From Bifidobacterium italicum (GTDB lineage: Bacteria > Actinomycetota > Actinomycetes > Actinomycetales > Bifidobacteriaceae), in NCBI RefSeq assembly GCF_002286915.1, contig NZ_MVOG01000005.1, forward strand, positions 124,001-188,000: a stretch of 64,000 bases of DNA, written 5' to 3'. Below the pieces are notes generated by a model that worked only from the letters and a program-made list of their open reading frames with translations, was not told where the DNA came from and did no database searches. Both the position numbers and the translations under genes were made by a program. Within the stretch, counting starts at the first letter, position 1. Every line of letters begins with the position of its first letter. This document shows positions 56,030 to 64,000 of this stretch, piece by piece.

Positions 56030-56848
56030 ATGCACACACCACACCACGAGTCCGAACGGCCGGCGCAGCCCGGGTCGTCCGAAGCCCCCGGGCCGTCATC
56101 GGCGGCCGGGACGCCGATGACGGCCGAGGACACCGGCGACCTGCGCAAGGAGCTGATGCAGCCCCATCCGACCGGAGCGGCCGCCGCGCGCAAACCGCCG
56201 AGCGTCCCGTTGGCGCCGATGAAGCGCATGCAGGCGCGGTTCAATCCGCTCGCCGACGGCATGATCTACCTCGTCGTGTTCCTCGGCGGCTGCGTCGGCA
56301 CCGGGCTGCGCTACGGGCTGTGGCTCGCATTGCCGTACCCGGGCTCCGACTCCCCGCTGTGGATGGCGTTCCATCCCGCCACCTTCCTCGCGAACATGAT
56401 CGCCTGCTTCATCTTCGCGCTGCTCACGTCCTACATGTCGCAGGCGATCTGGCTGCGCAAACGGGTGAGGCAGCTCGCGAGCCGCGGCGTCGGCATGGGC
56501 ATGTGCGGCGGTTTCTCGACGTTGTCCGCGATGATGATCGAGGACATCACGGCGCTGCACAACAGCGGCTATCTGAGCTTCATCGTCTACACGGTGCTGA
56601 GCTTCATCGCGGGCATCATCGTCGCCTGGTTCGGTTCGTGGCTCGGGCTCAGGCTCACGGCGGTGCGCTCGGCCAGCCTCGCCGTGGCCGACGCGTTGCG
56701 CAACCAGGAGCAGCCGAAGCCGGCGATCGGCGTGCGCGTACCGACCGCTGCCGCCCCCGCCGATGTGATGCCGTACGACGACGCCAATCCGCAGACCGAC
56801 GAGATCCCGGTCGTCCACGCCGATCCGCTGACCGGGGAGGTGAAGTGA
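56030..56848 (+). CDS. crcB: Fluoride exporter CrcB/Fluc, subunit 1, with long tails
   Basis: 272 residues. The four-helix Fluc core lies at about 75-215, with GGCVGTGLRYGLW and CGGFSTLSAM (the polar-track region). About 70 residues of hydrophilic, Pro/Ala-rich tail precede it and about 50 follow, unlike the usual 125-residue proteins. The stop overlaps the start of the second crcB by one base (TGATG), so the two are made together, as in heterodimeric or antiparallel Fluc pairs. No ribosome-binding site is obvious. Confidence 0.88.
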   Translation: MHTPHHESERPAQPGSSEAPGPSSAAGTPMTAEDTGDLRKELMQPHPTGAAAARKPPSVPLAPMKRMQARFNPLADGMIYLVVFLGGCVGTGLRYGLWLALPYPGSDSPLWMAFHPATFLANMIACFIFALLTSYMSQAIWLRKRVRQLASRGVGMGMCGGFSTLSAMMIEDITALHNSGYLSFIVYTVLSFIAGIIVAWFGSWLGLRLTAVRSASLAVADALRNQEQPKPAIGVRVPTAAAPADVMPYDDANPQTDEIPVVHADPLTGEVK

Positions 56849-57222
56849 TGGGGGAGCTCCTGCTCGTCTGCATGTGCGGAGGCCTCGGCGCCGTCGCCCG
56901 TTTCGTGCTCAACACGTCGATCCAGCGTTGGTGGAACCGCGTCTTCCCGCTGTCCACCTTCGTCATCAACATCACTGCGGCCTTCTTCGCCGGCATCGCC
57001 GCGGCCGCCTACTACTACCAGACCGTCGGATACTTCACCTACCTGCTGTTCGTCGCAGGCTTCCTCGGTGGCTTCTCGACGTTCTCGACGGCGATCAACG
57101 AGATGGTCTCGCTCGCGAAGGGCAAGCGCATCCTGATGGCGTCGGGCTACTTCGCCGTCACCGTCATCATCCCGTTCCTGATGGTCGTCCTCGGCTGGTG
57201 GGTCGGCGCGATGGGTCATTGA
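56848..57222 (+). CDS. crcB: Fluoride exporter CrcB/Fluc, subunit 2
   Basis: 124 residues, normal length. Contains GGLGAVARFVL, STFVINI and GGFSTFSTAINEM, with four transmembrane helices. The GAGGTGA site and TGATG overlap link its translation to the upstream partner. Confidence 0.93.
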   Translation: MGELLLVCMCGGLGAVARFVLNTSIQRWWNRVFPLSTFVINITAAFFAGIAAAAYYYQTVGYFTYLLFVAGFLGGFSTFSTAINEMVSLAKGKRILMASGYFAVTVIIPFLMVVLGWWVGAMGH

Positions 57223-57258
57223 CGGCCGTCCCGGCCTTGGCGACCGCCGTCGCCGCCG

Positions 57259-57312
57259 TGCGCCCCCGTCGCGTTCGCGGACCCGGCTGTCCGCGAACGC
57301 GACGGGGGCGCA
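57259..57312. terminator. Strong hairpin after crcB
   Basis: A perfect 23-bp inverted repeat (57259-57281 with 57290-57312) around an 8-nt loop. It contains GCGTTCGCGGA, related to the motifs near 44600. It is a likely terminator though without a T run. From here to 57498 no gene is seen. Confidence 0.65.
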
Positions 57313-57442
57313 TCGTATCCATACCGTTCGCGGCGATGCCCGTTCGCGATCGCCAAGGCCGCGGTCCGTCCCCGCGGGCATCGCGATCGCGCGCGTGATA
57401 CCACGGCTTGTTTCCCTCATGTGAATCATCCCCCTTCCATGG

Positions 57443-57467
57443 TTACCGACCAGAAATACCTCGGTAA
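57443..57467. promoter_or_regulatory. Candidate operator upstream of the liv operon
   Basis: TTACCGA (57443-57449) and TCGGTAA (57461-57467) form a 7-bp inverted repeat with an 11-nt spacer, about 60 bases before the first liv gene. It could be a repressor site; no proof. Confidence 0.35.
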
Positions 57468-57524
57468 TGTGCCTGCGTCGCCCGCGGCGTTACGTTCATG
57501 GGCATCACGAGAGAGGGGGTGCTC

Positions 57525-58955
57525 ATGGCATCCACATATCGATTCACCGCCGCGCGCAGACGCCGAGGGGCCGGATGGCGGCATGCCCTATGCGCCATGG
57601 CGGTCATCGCAGTCGTCTGCCTCTGGTGCGGCCTGTCCGCGCCGACGGCGCAGGCCGACGAAGCCGAGGCGACCGACAAATGCGTCCCGACGGCTGAATT
57701 CGGCTGCGTCAACGGCATCCTGCAGGGATCCGACCAGAAGCCGATCGCCGGCGTCACGGTGACGCTCGGCGGCGCCGAGACCGGCGAGACGACGACCGGC
57801 GACGACGGCACCTGGGCGTTCAAAGTCGCCGATGACGGCAAATACACGGTCACGATCCCGCAGGACGTCGCGAAACGGTACGGATTCGCATCCGCCAGCG
57901 CGGATGTCGAGATCGTCAAGACATCGTTCTCGAAGCAGCGCGGCGTCGTGCGTTTCGACAAGACGTCCACGTCGGACGCGGCGTCCAAGCCGAGCGCCGC
58001 GGCATCGGGCATGAAGCGGCCGGCGACCACGGACGCGGCCGACACGTCCGGCAAGCCGTCGGCGTCGTCGGCGACATGGACGCGCTTCTGCCAGCAGCTG
58101 TATTCGGGCATCGTCTTCGGTCTGCTGCTCGGCCTCATGTCGGTCGGCATGAACCTCGTCTACGGCACGACCGGCCTGAGCTCCTTCTCGCATGGCGAGC
58201 AGGTGACGCTCGGCGGCCTGATGGCGTACGTCGGCACGCAGATGCTGCATATGCCGGTCGTCCTCTCCGCGGTGTGCGCCGTCGCCGTCGGCGCCCTCAC
58301 CGGCCTCGTGCAGGACCAGCTCATCTGGGGGCCGTTGCGCCGCAGGCGCGTCGGCACGATGCAGCAGATGATCGTCACGATCGGCCTGTCGATGGCGCTG
58401 CAGTACCTCTATCAGTTCTTCTTCGGCGGCGACATCAAGGGCATCGTCAAATCGGTGCCCGAAGGCATCCAGATCGGGCCGATCACGACGAACGCCCCCG
58501 CGCTCATCTGCGCGGGCATCGCATTGGCGACGATCGTCGGCGTGACCGTCTTCCTCTACTGCACCAGGCTCGGCCGCGCCACGCGCGCCGTCTCCGATAA
58601 CGCGGCGCTCGCGGCGGCGTCCGGCATCAACGTCGACTCCGTCGTACGCATCGTCTGGACACTTTCGTGCGCGCTCGCCGCCCTCTCCGGCGTGCTGCTC
58701 GGCATCTACCTCAACGGCATCGCGTGGAACACCGGCGTCACGTTGCTGATGCTGATGTTCGCCGCGGTCACGCTCGGCGGCCTCGGCACGGCGAACGGCG
58801 CGCTCGTCGGCGCGCTCGTCATCGGCGTCGTCGCCGATCTGAGCACGCTCGTCATCCCGAGCGACATGCGATATGCGAGCGCGCTCGCGATCCTCATCCT
58901 CGTCCTGCTCGTGCGACCGCAGGGCATCTTCGGCAAGCGCAATAGGATTGGGTGA
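57525..58955 (+). CDS. livH: Branched-chain amino acid ABC permease LivH with N-terminal extracellular domain
   Basis: 476 residues. An N-terminal signal-like helix (about 22-45) is followed by an extracellular module (about 50-150) resembling a carboxypeptidase-regulatory or Ig-like beta-sandwich (VNGILQGSDQKPIAGVTVTLGG, DDGTWAFKVADDGKYTVTIP), a Ser/Ala linker and a standard LivH core (about 180-470) with LVYGTTGLSSFSHGE and GLGTANGALVGALVIG. A GAGAGGGGG site supports the start at 57525. First gene of livHMGF. The fused domain may dock substrate or binding protein. Confidence 0.92.
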   Translation: MASTYRFTAARRRRGAGWRHALCAMAVIAVVCLWCGLSAPTAQADEAEATDKCVPTAEFGCVNGILQGSDQKPIAGVTVTLGGAETGETTTGDDGTWAFKVADDGKYTVTIPQDVAKRYGFASASADVEIVKTSFSKQRGVVRFDKTSTSDAASKPSAAASGMKRPATTDAADTSGKPSASSATWTRFCQQLYSGIVFGLLLGLMSVGMNLVYGTTGLSSFSHGEQVTLGGLMAYVGTQMLHMPVVLSAVCAVAVGALTGLVQDQLIWGPLRRRRVGTMQQMIVTIGLSMALQYLYQFFFGGDIKGIVKSVPEGIQIGPITTNAPALICAGIALATIVGVTVFLYCTRLGRATRAVSDNAALAAASGINVDSVVRIVWTLSCALAALSGVLLGIYLNGIAWNTGVTLLMLMFAAVTLGGLGTANGALVGALVIGVVADLSTLVIPSDMRYASALAILILVLLVRPQGIFGKRNRIG

Positions 58956-58961
58956 TTATTC

Positions 58962-59945
58962 ATGGACACGATGACCATTGTTGCGAACATCCTTGGCGAA
59001 TTGTTCGCCCCCACGACGGCGGCCTATGCGCTCGCGGCGATCGGGCTCAACATCCATTTCGGCATGACGGGCCTGATGAACATGGGCCAGGCGGGTTTCA
59101 TGCTGCTCGGCGCCTACGGTTTCGCGATCACGCAGATGCACGGCGCGAACCTCTTCTCGTCGGTGCTGTTCGCGCTGCTGCTCGCGGCCGTCTACGCGCT
59201 GCTGCTCGGCATCCCGACGCTCAAGCTCGGCCCTGATTATCTGGCGATGGTCACGCTTGCGGCCGCGGAGATCGTGCGCATCGTCGGCAGGTCGACGTCG
59301 ATGACGAACATCACCGGCGGTTCCGCCGGCATCGCGCCCCAGGACTTCACGACGCGGTTCGAGGACCTCTCCCCGTTGCCGGACGGCACGTCGACGTTCC
59401 TCATCTGGACGTACAACAACAACATCGCGAACTCGTGGTGGCTGCGCATCGTCGCCTGGGTGCTCGTCGCCCTGTGCGCGTTCCTGTGCTGGCGTTGGTT
59501 CCGCTCGCCGTGGGGCCGTGTGCTCAAAGGCATCCGCGAGGACGAGAACGCGATCCGCTCGCTGGGCAAGTCGGTCACGAAGTACAAGATGCAGGCGCTC
59601 ATCGTCGGCGGCCTCTTCGGCGCGCTCGCCGGCGTCGTCTTCGTCCTGCCGCGATCGCTCAACCCCGATTCGCTCGGCCGCACCGTCACGTTCTATACGT
59701 GGACGATCCTGCTGCTCGGCGGCGCCGCGACGATCATGGGCCCGATCCTCGGCTCATGCGTGCTGTGGGTGCTGCTGACGGCCGTCAAGGAGACGATGCG
59801 CGTCACGATCCCGTCGACCGTCATCTCGTCAAACCAGATCGAGGCGCTCGGCTGGATCATCGTGGGCGTCGCGCTCATGCTGCTGGTGATCTTCAGACCG
59901 CAGGGCATCCTCGGCAACAAGAAGGAGTTGGCGTTCAATGGCTGA
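58962..59945 (+). CDS. livM: Branched-chain amino acid ABC permease LivM
   Basis: 327 residues, about ten transmembrane helices. LNIHFGMTGLMNMGQAGFM at the start and SAGIAPQDF, SPWGRVLKGIREDENAIRSLG near 190 are characteristic of LivM, the cytoplasmic EAA-like loop contacting the ATPases. Starts 6 bases after the livH stop. Confidence 0.94.
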   Translation: MDTMTIVANILGELFAPTTAAYALAAIGLNIHFGMTGLMNMGQAGFMLLGAYGFAITQMHGANLFSSVLFALLLAAVYALLLGIPTLKLGPDYLAMVTLAAAEIVRIVGRSTSMTNITGGSAGIAPQDFTTRFEDLSPLPDGTSTFLIWTYNNNIANSWWLRIVAWVLVALCAFLCWRWFRSPWGRVLKGIREDENAIRSLGKSVTKYKMQALIVGGLFGALAGVVFVLPRSLNPDSLGRTVTFYTWTILLLGGAATIMGPILGSCVLWVLLTAVKETMRVTIPSTVISSNQIEALGWIIVGVALMLLVIFRPQGILGNKKELAFNG

Positions 59946-60957
59946 GAACAACAAGGCGCCCGTCGATGCGGCGCAAAGGCATGACGTGGGCGCGGCGCCG
60001 GCCGCGTCCGTCAGGGAACCGTTCTACGACATCGCCAGATGGGGCACGAAACCGCCGGAAGGTGAGGATCTCATCTCGACCGCTTACGGCGACAAGGTCA
60101 CACGCGACCTCGCGTTCGTCGAGAACAAGCCGGGCGTGCACAAGCCCGACCCGATCCTCGTCGCGGACGGCGTCGTGCGCCGTTTCGGCGGCATGACGGC
60201 GGTGGACGTCGACCATTTCGAGATCGAGCGCCACGGCATCACGGCGCTCATCGGCCCGAACGGTGCCGGCAAGACGACGTTCTTCAATCTGATGACCGGA
60301 TTCGATGTGCCGAACACCGGAAGCTGGCATTTCGACGGCAAGGACATGCAGCACGTCCACCCCGAGCAGGTGGCCCGCGGCGGCATGGTGCGCACGTTCC
60401 AGCTGACGAAGGTCATGAGCCGGCTGACGGTGCTCGACAACATGCTGCTCGGCGCGCCCGACCAGCCCGGCGAGGGCATGTTCCGTTCGCTCTTCCCGGG
60501 CATGTGGAGAAGGAAGGAGCGGGAGAACCGCGAAAAGGCCGAGGCGCTCCTCGAGCGCTTCCTGCTCATCAAGAAGAAGGACGACTTCGCCGGCTCGCTC
60601 TCCGGCGGGCAGCGCAAGCTCCTCGAGATGGCGCGCGCGCTGATGTGCGACCCGAAGCTCGTCATGCTCGACGAGCCGATGGCCGGTGTCAATCCGGCGC
60701 TCAAGCAGTCGCTGCTCGACCACATCATCAGCCTGCGCGAGGACGGCACGACGGTGCTGTTCGTCGAGCATGACATCAACATGGTGCGGCACATCGCCGA
60801 TTGGGTGACCGTCATGGCTGAAGGCAGGATCGTCGCGGAAGGCCAGCCGAAGACCGTCATGGACGATCCGGCCGTCGTCGACGCCTATCTCGGCGCGCAC
60901 GCCGACGTCGACCTCGGCGGCGATTCGGTACTCGAAGGTTTGGAGGAACGCTCATGA
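59938..60957 (+). CDS. livG: Branched-chain amino acid ABC ATP-binding protein LivG
   Basis: 339 residues, about 80 longer than E. coli LivG because of an N-terminal extension (about 1-75) with WGTKPPEGEDLISTAYGDKV. The ATPase core has Walker A GPNGAGKTTF, signature SGGQRKLLEMAR, Walker B LVMLDEP and switch His in VEHDIN. Overlaps livM by 8 bases and livF by 4. Confidence 0.95.
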   Translation: MAENNKAPVDAAQRHDVGAAPAASVREPFYDIARWGTKPPEGEDLISTAYGDKVTRDLAFVENKPGVHKPDPILVADGVVRRFGGMTAVDVDHFEIERHGITALIGPNGAGKTTFFNLMTGFDVPNTGSWHFDGKDMQHVHPEQVARGGMVRTFQLTKVMSRLTVLDNMLLGAPDQPGEGMFRSLFPGMWRRKERENREKAEALLERFLLIKKKDDFAGSLSGGQRKLLEMARALMCDPKLVMLDEPMAGVNPALKQSLLDHIISLREDGTTVLFVEHDINMVRHIADWVTVMAEGRIVAEGQPKTVMDDPAVVDAYLGAHADVDLGGDSVLEGLEERS

Positions 60958-61853
60958 ACGCGGTAACGTCACCGGACAGGAAGGCCGGCAAGCGTCACGG
61001 CAGGAAGGTTGCACGTGAAACAGAGGGCGGAACGGATATCTACGGGCTCGACGGCACCGCCGACGCGCCGCGGCCGATGAGCCGCGCCGAGGTCCACGTC
61101 GGCGAGCCGGAGGGCGAGCCGCTGCTCGACGCGGACAACCTCGTCGCCGGGTACCTTCCCGGCGTCAACATCCTCGACGGCGCGTCGCTCACGCTGCATG
61201 ACGGCGAGATAGTCGGCATCATCGGGCCGAACGGCGCGGGCAAGTCGACGCTCCTCAAATCACTGTTCGGGCTCGTGCGCATCCATGCGGGCAGGCTCAT
61301 GTTGCGTGGGCGCGACATCACGAACCTGCGCGCCGACAAGCTCGTCGCGAAGGGCGTCGGCTTCGTGCCGCAGACCGAGAACGTGTTCCCGAGCCTGACG
61401 ATCGCCGAGAACATGCGTATGGGTGCGTACCAGGCGCCGAAGAAGTTCGATGAACGCTTCGAGTACGTCTGCTCGATCTTCCCGAAGCTCGGCGAGCGGC
61501 GCAACCAGCTCGCCGGGCAGCTCTCCGGCGGCGAACGGCAGATGGTCGCGATGGGCCGCGCGCTGATGATGCAGCCGTCGGTGCTGCTGCTCGACGAGCC
61601 GAGCGCGGGTCTGTCGCCGATGATGCAGGACGAGACGTTCATCCGCGTGCGCCAGGTCAACAAGGCCGGCGTTTCGGTCGTCATCGTCGAGCAGAACGCG
61701 CGTCGCTGCCTGCAGATCTGCGACCGCGGCTACGTGCTCGATCAGGGGCGCAATGCGTACTCGGGTCGCGGGCGCGACCTGATGAACGACCCGAAGGTCA
61801 TCAACCTGTATCTCGGCAACCTCGAGGAGGAGGTCGAAAAGGCGGGGCAATGA
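60954..61853 (+). CDS. livF: Branched-chain amino acid ABC ATP-binding protein LivF
   Basis: 299 residues, with an N-terminal extension of about 55 residues over E. coli LivF. Walker A GPNGAGKSTLL, signature SGGERQMVAMGRAL, Walker B LLLDEPSAGLSP. The start overlaps the livG stop (ATGA). Confidence 0.95.
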   Translation: MNAVTSPDRKAGKRHGRKVARETEGGTDIYGLDGTADAPRPMSRAEVHVGEPEGEPLLDADNLVAGYLPGVNILDGASLTLHDGEIVGIIGPNGAGKSTLLKSLFGLVRIHAGRLMLRGRDITNLRADKLVAKGVGFVPQTENVFPSLTIAENMRMGAYQAPKKFDERFEYVCSIFPKLGERRNQLAGQLSGGERQMVAMGRALMMQPSVLLLDEPSAGLSPMMQDETFIRVRQVNKAGVSVVIVEQNARRCLQICDRGYVLDQGRNAYSGRGRDLMNDPKVINLYLGNLEEEVEKAGQ

Positions 61854-62083
61854 GCATCCTTCGATGGAACGGTTGCAAAGATAATAATTGAAGCATCGTC
61901 AACCAATTGTTGAAATTGTCTGCGAAATATGCAAGTAACACAACCGTCAACGAGTGCTTATAATTAAATATAATATAAGAGAAATAATTGAACATCCGAT
62001 GATAAGAACAATGATGCAACACATGCAACGACGATGACGGCGGCTGCCGTCCGTCCGGCAAGAGGAAGACAAGAGGAAGAGAA
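61854..62083 (+). promoter_or_regulatory. AT-rich promoter region of the liv binding-protein gene
   Basis: A sharply AT-rich island with two TATAAT boxes (61959-61964 and 61969-61974), and a palindrome-like TCAACCAATTGTTGA at about 61898-61912. The binding protein probably has its own promoter here, giving more of it than of the permease complex. A clear -35 box is not seen. Confidence 0.45.
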
Positions 62084-63358
62084 GTGATTCGTATGCGACT
62101 GCACAACATACGCAAGCAGGCAATGGTGATGACGGCGTTCGTCGCGGCGGCGACGCTCGCATTGTCCGGATGCGGCGGCTCGTCGGGCGCCTCCGACGCG
62201 AGCGCGGCGGCCGACGGGAACGGCATGGTCGTCGGCGCGCTGCTGCCGCTCACCGGAACGCTCGCCTATCTGGCGCCCCCGGAGGTGGCCGCGATCAAAC
62301 TCGCCGTGAACGACATCAACGCGGCCGGCGGCGTCCTCGGCAAGGATGTGACCGAGGTCGAGGCGGACACGTCGGACGGCGAGCACGCCGACCAGAACAC
62401 GTCGGCCGCGCAATCGGTGCTCGCGAAGCATCCGTCGGTCGTCATCGGGCCGGCCGCGTCGGGCGTCGTCAAGAACGTCTACAAGAGCATCGTCGCCGAG
62501 AAGATCCCGGTCATCTCGATGGCGTCCACGTCGATGACGCTCTCCGGCATGGATCCGTACTTCTTCCGCACCGTCGCGCCGGACGCGGTGCAGGGCGCCG
62601 TCATGGGCGACCTCATCGCAGGTGATGGCGTCAAGAAGCTCGCGATCGCATGCTTCAACGACGAATACGGCACCGGCATGCGCGACATCATCCTCGGAAA
62701 GCTCAAACTCGCCGGCGTCGACGTCGTCTACGGCGAACAGGACGCGTTCGATCCCGCGGAGACGAACTACTCATCCATCGCATCGGCGATCAAGGCCTCC
62801 GGCGCCGACGCGACGCTCATCATCTCGTACGACCAGGCGACGCCGCTCATCAAATCGCTCGCCTCGGCCGGCGTGGACACGCACAGGCTCTACCTCGTCG
62901 ACGGCAACACCGTCGACTATTCGAAGACCTACGACGCCGGGCTGCTCAAGGGGTCGAAGGGCACGATCCCCGGCGCCCACGTCGACGACGCGTTCCTCGC
63001 GGCGCTCAAGGGCACCGGCACCGAGGTCTCCGACACGACGTACGCGGCGGAGACGTACGACGCGGTGATCCTCTCGGCGCTCGCCGCGGAACAGGGCGGC
63101 AGCGCAAGCGGGGAGACGATCCAGAAGAACCTCGCGTCGGTCTCCGGCGCGGACGGCGGCGAGAAGTGCGACAGCTTCAAGGCCTGCAAGGCGCTCATCA
63201 AGGACAAGAAGAAGATCCAGTACTCGGGTAAGACCGGCATCGGCGCATTCAACAAGAACAACGATCCGAGCTCCGCGAACATCGGCATCTACGAATACGA
63301 CGACAAGAACGTCAACGTGTTCCAGGCGATGCAGAGCGGCGACGTGCCGAGCGAGTGA
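62084..63358 (+). CDS. livK: Branched-chain amino acid-binding lipoprotein (LivK type)
   Basis: 424 residues. A lipoprotein signal with lipobox LALSGC (Cys near 30) precedes a two-lobed periplasmic-binding fold: VVGALLPLTGTLAYLAPPE near 48, VIGPAASGV, FFRTVAPDAVQG and YDAVILSALAAEQGG. The GTG at 62084 has a GAGGAAG site at good distance; an ATG nine bases on is less well placed. It captures Leu/Ile/Val or related substrates for LivHMGF. Confidence 0.93.
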   Translation: MIRMRLHNIRKQAMVMTAFVAAATLALSGCGGSSGASDASAAADGNGMVVGALLPLTGTLAYLAPPEVAAIKLAVNDINAAGGVLGKDVTEVEADTSDGEHADQNTSAAQSVLAKHPSVVIGPAASGVVKNVYKSIVAEKIPVISMASTSMTLSGMDPYFFRTVAPDAVQGAVMGDLIAGDGVKKLAIACFNDEYGTGMRDIILGKLKLAGVDVVYGEQDAFDPAETNYSSIASAIKASGADATLIISYDQATPLIKSLASAGVDTHRLYLVDGNTVDYSKTYDAGLLKGSKGTIPGAHVDDAFLAALKGTGTEVSDTTYAAETYDAVILSALAAEQGGSASGETIQKNLASVSGADGGEKCDSFKACKALIKDKKKIQYSGKTGIGAFNKNNDPSSANIGIYEYDDKNVNVFQAMQSGDVPSE

Positions 63359-63369
63359 CACACCATACG

Positions 63370-63456
63370 TGGGTCCGGCACGGGACGGACCCACCGCTCA
63401 TCCGAGCGACTCTCGGCAGTGGGCCACCCATAGCGGGTGGCCCGCTGTTTCGTCCC
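63370..63456 (+). terminator. Two hairpins after the liv binding-protein gene
   Basis: TGGGTCCG/CGGACCCA (63370-63393) and a 13-bp stem (63417-63429 with 63435-63447) followed by TTTCG. The second is the likely terminator. Confidence 0.75.
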
Positions 63457-63482
63457 GGCGCCGTGTGCGGGCCTGCGCACGC

Positions 63483-64000
63483 TCAGCGCGTCGTGGAACG
63501 CTCGTGCAGCGCGACCGGAACGATCGTCGCACGCGCCCCGCGTGGGGACTCGTCGATCTGCTCCTCGACGTCGTCGGCGATCGCGCGCGCGATCGCGGCG
63601 AAGTCCTGACGGACCACGGTCAGCGGCAGCCCCGCGCAATCGGCGACCGTCGTCCCGTCATAGGCGACGACCTGCAGGCGCCCCGGCACGGCGATGCCGC
63701 GCAGCGTCGCCTCCTGCACCGCATATGCGGCGGCGACGTCGGCGCCGACGAACGCATCGAGCCGTGGATGGGCGTCGAACGCGTCGTGCACGGCGCGGCG
63801 CACGCCCTCGAGGTCGGACACATCGCCCGACTCGATGTAGTGATGCCGGATGCCGGCGCCGTCGAGCCGTTCCTCCAACGTCTGCACGTAGCGCACCGTC
63901 GGGAACGTCGTGCCGGTGTCGTCGAGGTCGGTGAACTGCCTGCGGGGACCGCCGACGATGGCGACGTCGCGGGCGCCGGTGCGCGTCAGCAGATCGGCGA
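63483..64000 (-). CDS. LacI-family transcriptional regulator, C-terminal part (5' end beyond window)
   Basis: About 172 residues in an open frame running off the right edge. It reads like the effector-binding domain of LacI/PurR regulators: DVAIVGGPRRQFTDLDDTG, RLDAFVGADVAAAYAVQEA and PGRLQVVAYDGTT, ending RQDFAAIARAIADDVEEQI. The DNA-binding domain is outside the window, so ligand and targets are unknown. Confidence 0.8.
   Translation of the reverse strand, partial: ADLLTRTGARDVAIVGGPRRQFTDLDDTGTTFPTVRYVQTLEERLDGAGIRHHYIESGDVSDLEGVRRAVHDAFDAHPRLDAFVGADVAAAYAVQEATLRGIAVPGRLQVVAYDGTTVADCAGLPLTVVRQDFAAIARAIADDVEEQIDESPRGARATIVPVALHERSTTR

Noticed and set aside
55960-56030. Fluoride riboswitch upstream of crcB
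   Set aside because: The leader is short and lacks the conserved fluoride-riboswitch sequence blocks.

Overview
The window looks like a stretch of a high-GC actinobacterial chromosome, most probably a Bifidobacterium. This rests on strong GC bias at third codon positions, the conserved order crgA - DUF881 protein - sortase - trpG - pknB/pknA/pbpA/rodA/pstP/fhaB/fhaA, a paired crcB locus, and many promoters that seem to produce leaderless mRNAs. The genus is inferred from gene content and style; no rRNA or marker comparison was possible.

Layout. 1-5.5 kb: the 3' part of glycogen phosphorylase, a small membrane protein, a rhomboid protease, a gene-free stretch with a dense cluster of DnaA boxes (3.52-3.75 kb), and a SAM methyltransferase. 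5.6-18.1 kb: the cell-division and cell-wall block, with crgA, a DUF881 protein, a class E-type sortase and trpG, then a long reverse-strand operon for Ser/Thr signalling and peptidoglycan elongation, whose genes overlap or nearly touch. 18.4-29.8 kb: an S9 peptidase, a long-chain acyl-CoA synthetase, an alpha/beta hydrolase, a DMT exporter, a small membrane protein, a large coiled-coil/CAP surface protein ending in an LATTG anchor, and an RlmA-type rRNA methyltransferase. 30.4-36 kb: tRNA-Leu(CAG), a deletion scar joining an Rrf2 regulator to an oxidoreductase, tgt, a lower-GC AlbA_2/ATPase-like gene between long direct repeats, and a Sel1/DUF6508 protein. 36.1-46.9 kb: an HtrA protease, a P1B-type metal ATPase, a penicillin-binding/beta-lactamase-fold protein, ferredoxin-NADP reductase, HtpX, tRNA-Gly(CCC), an SRAP protein and an MFS transporter. 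46.9-52 kb: a decaying region with remnants of a YafQ-like toxin, a flavin reductase, a carboxymuconolactone decarboxylase and two LysR regulators, among intact small genes. 52-64 kb: a polysaccharide deacetylase, fba, purA, two crcB genes, a complete branched-chain amino-acid ABC transporter (livHMGF plus the binding lipoprotein), and the C-terminal part of a LacI-type regulator.

How the parts fit. The kinase/phosphatase/FHA genes share an operon with the transpeptidase and SEDS glycosyltransferase, the usual actinobacterial link between phosphorylation and wall growth. The sortase and the LATTG protein form a plausible enzyme-substrate pair. The liv operon has a fused extracellular domain on its first permease and N-terminal extensions on both ATPases. 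The decayed genes are mostly redox or quinone-related enzymes with their regulators.

The observations most worth following are the DnaA-box cluster with no dnaA beside it, the repeat-flanked AlbA_2 cassette whose repeats include the 3' end of its own gene, the Rrf2/oxidoreductase deletion scar, and the recurrent -10-box-to-ATG spacing of 6-8 nt that marks leaderless genes.
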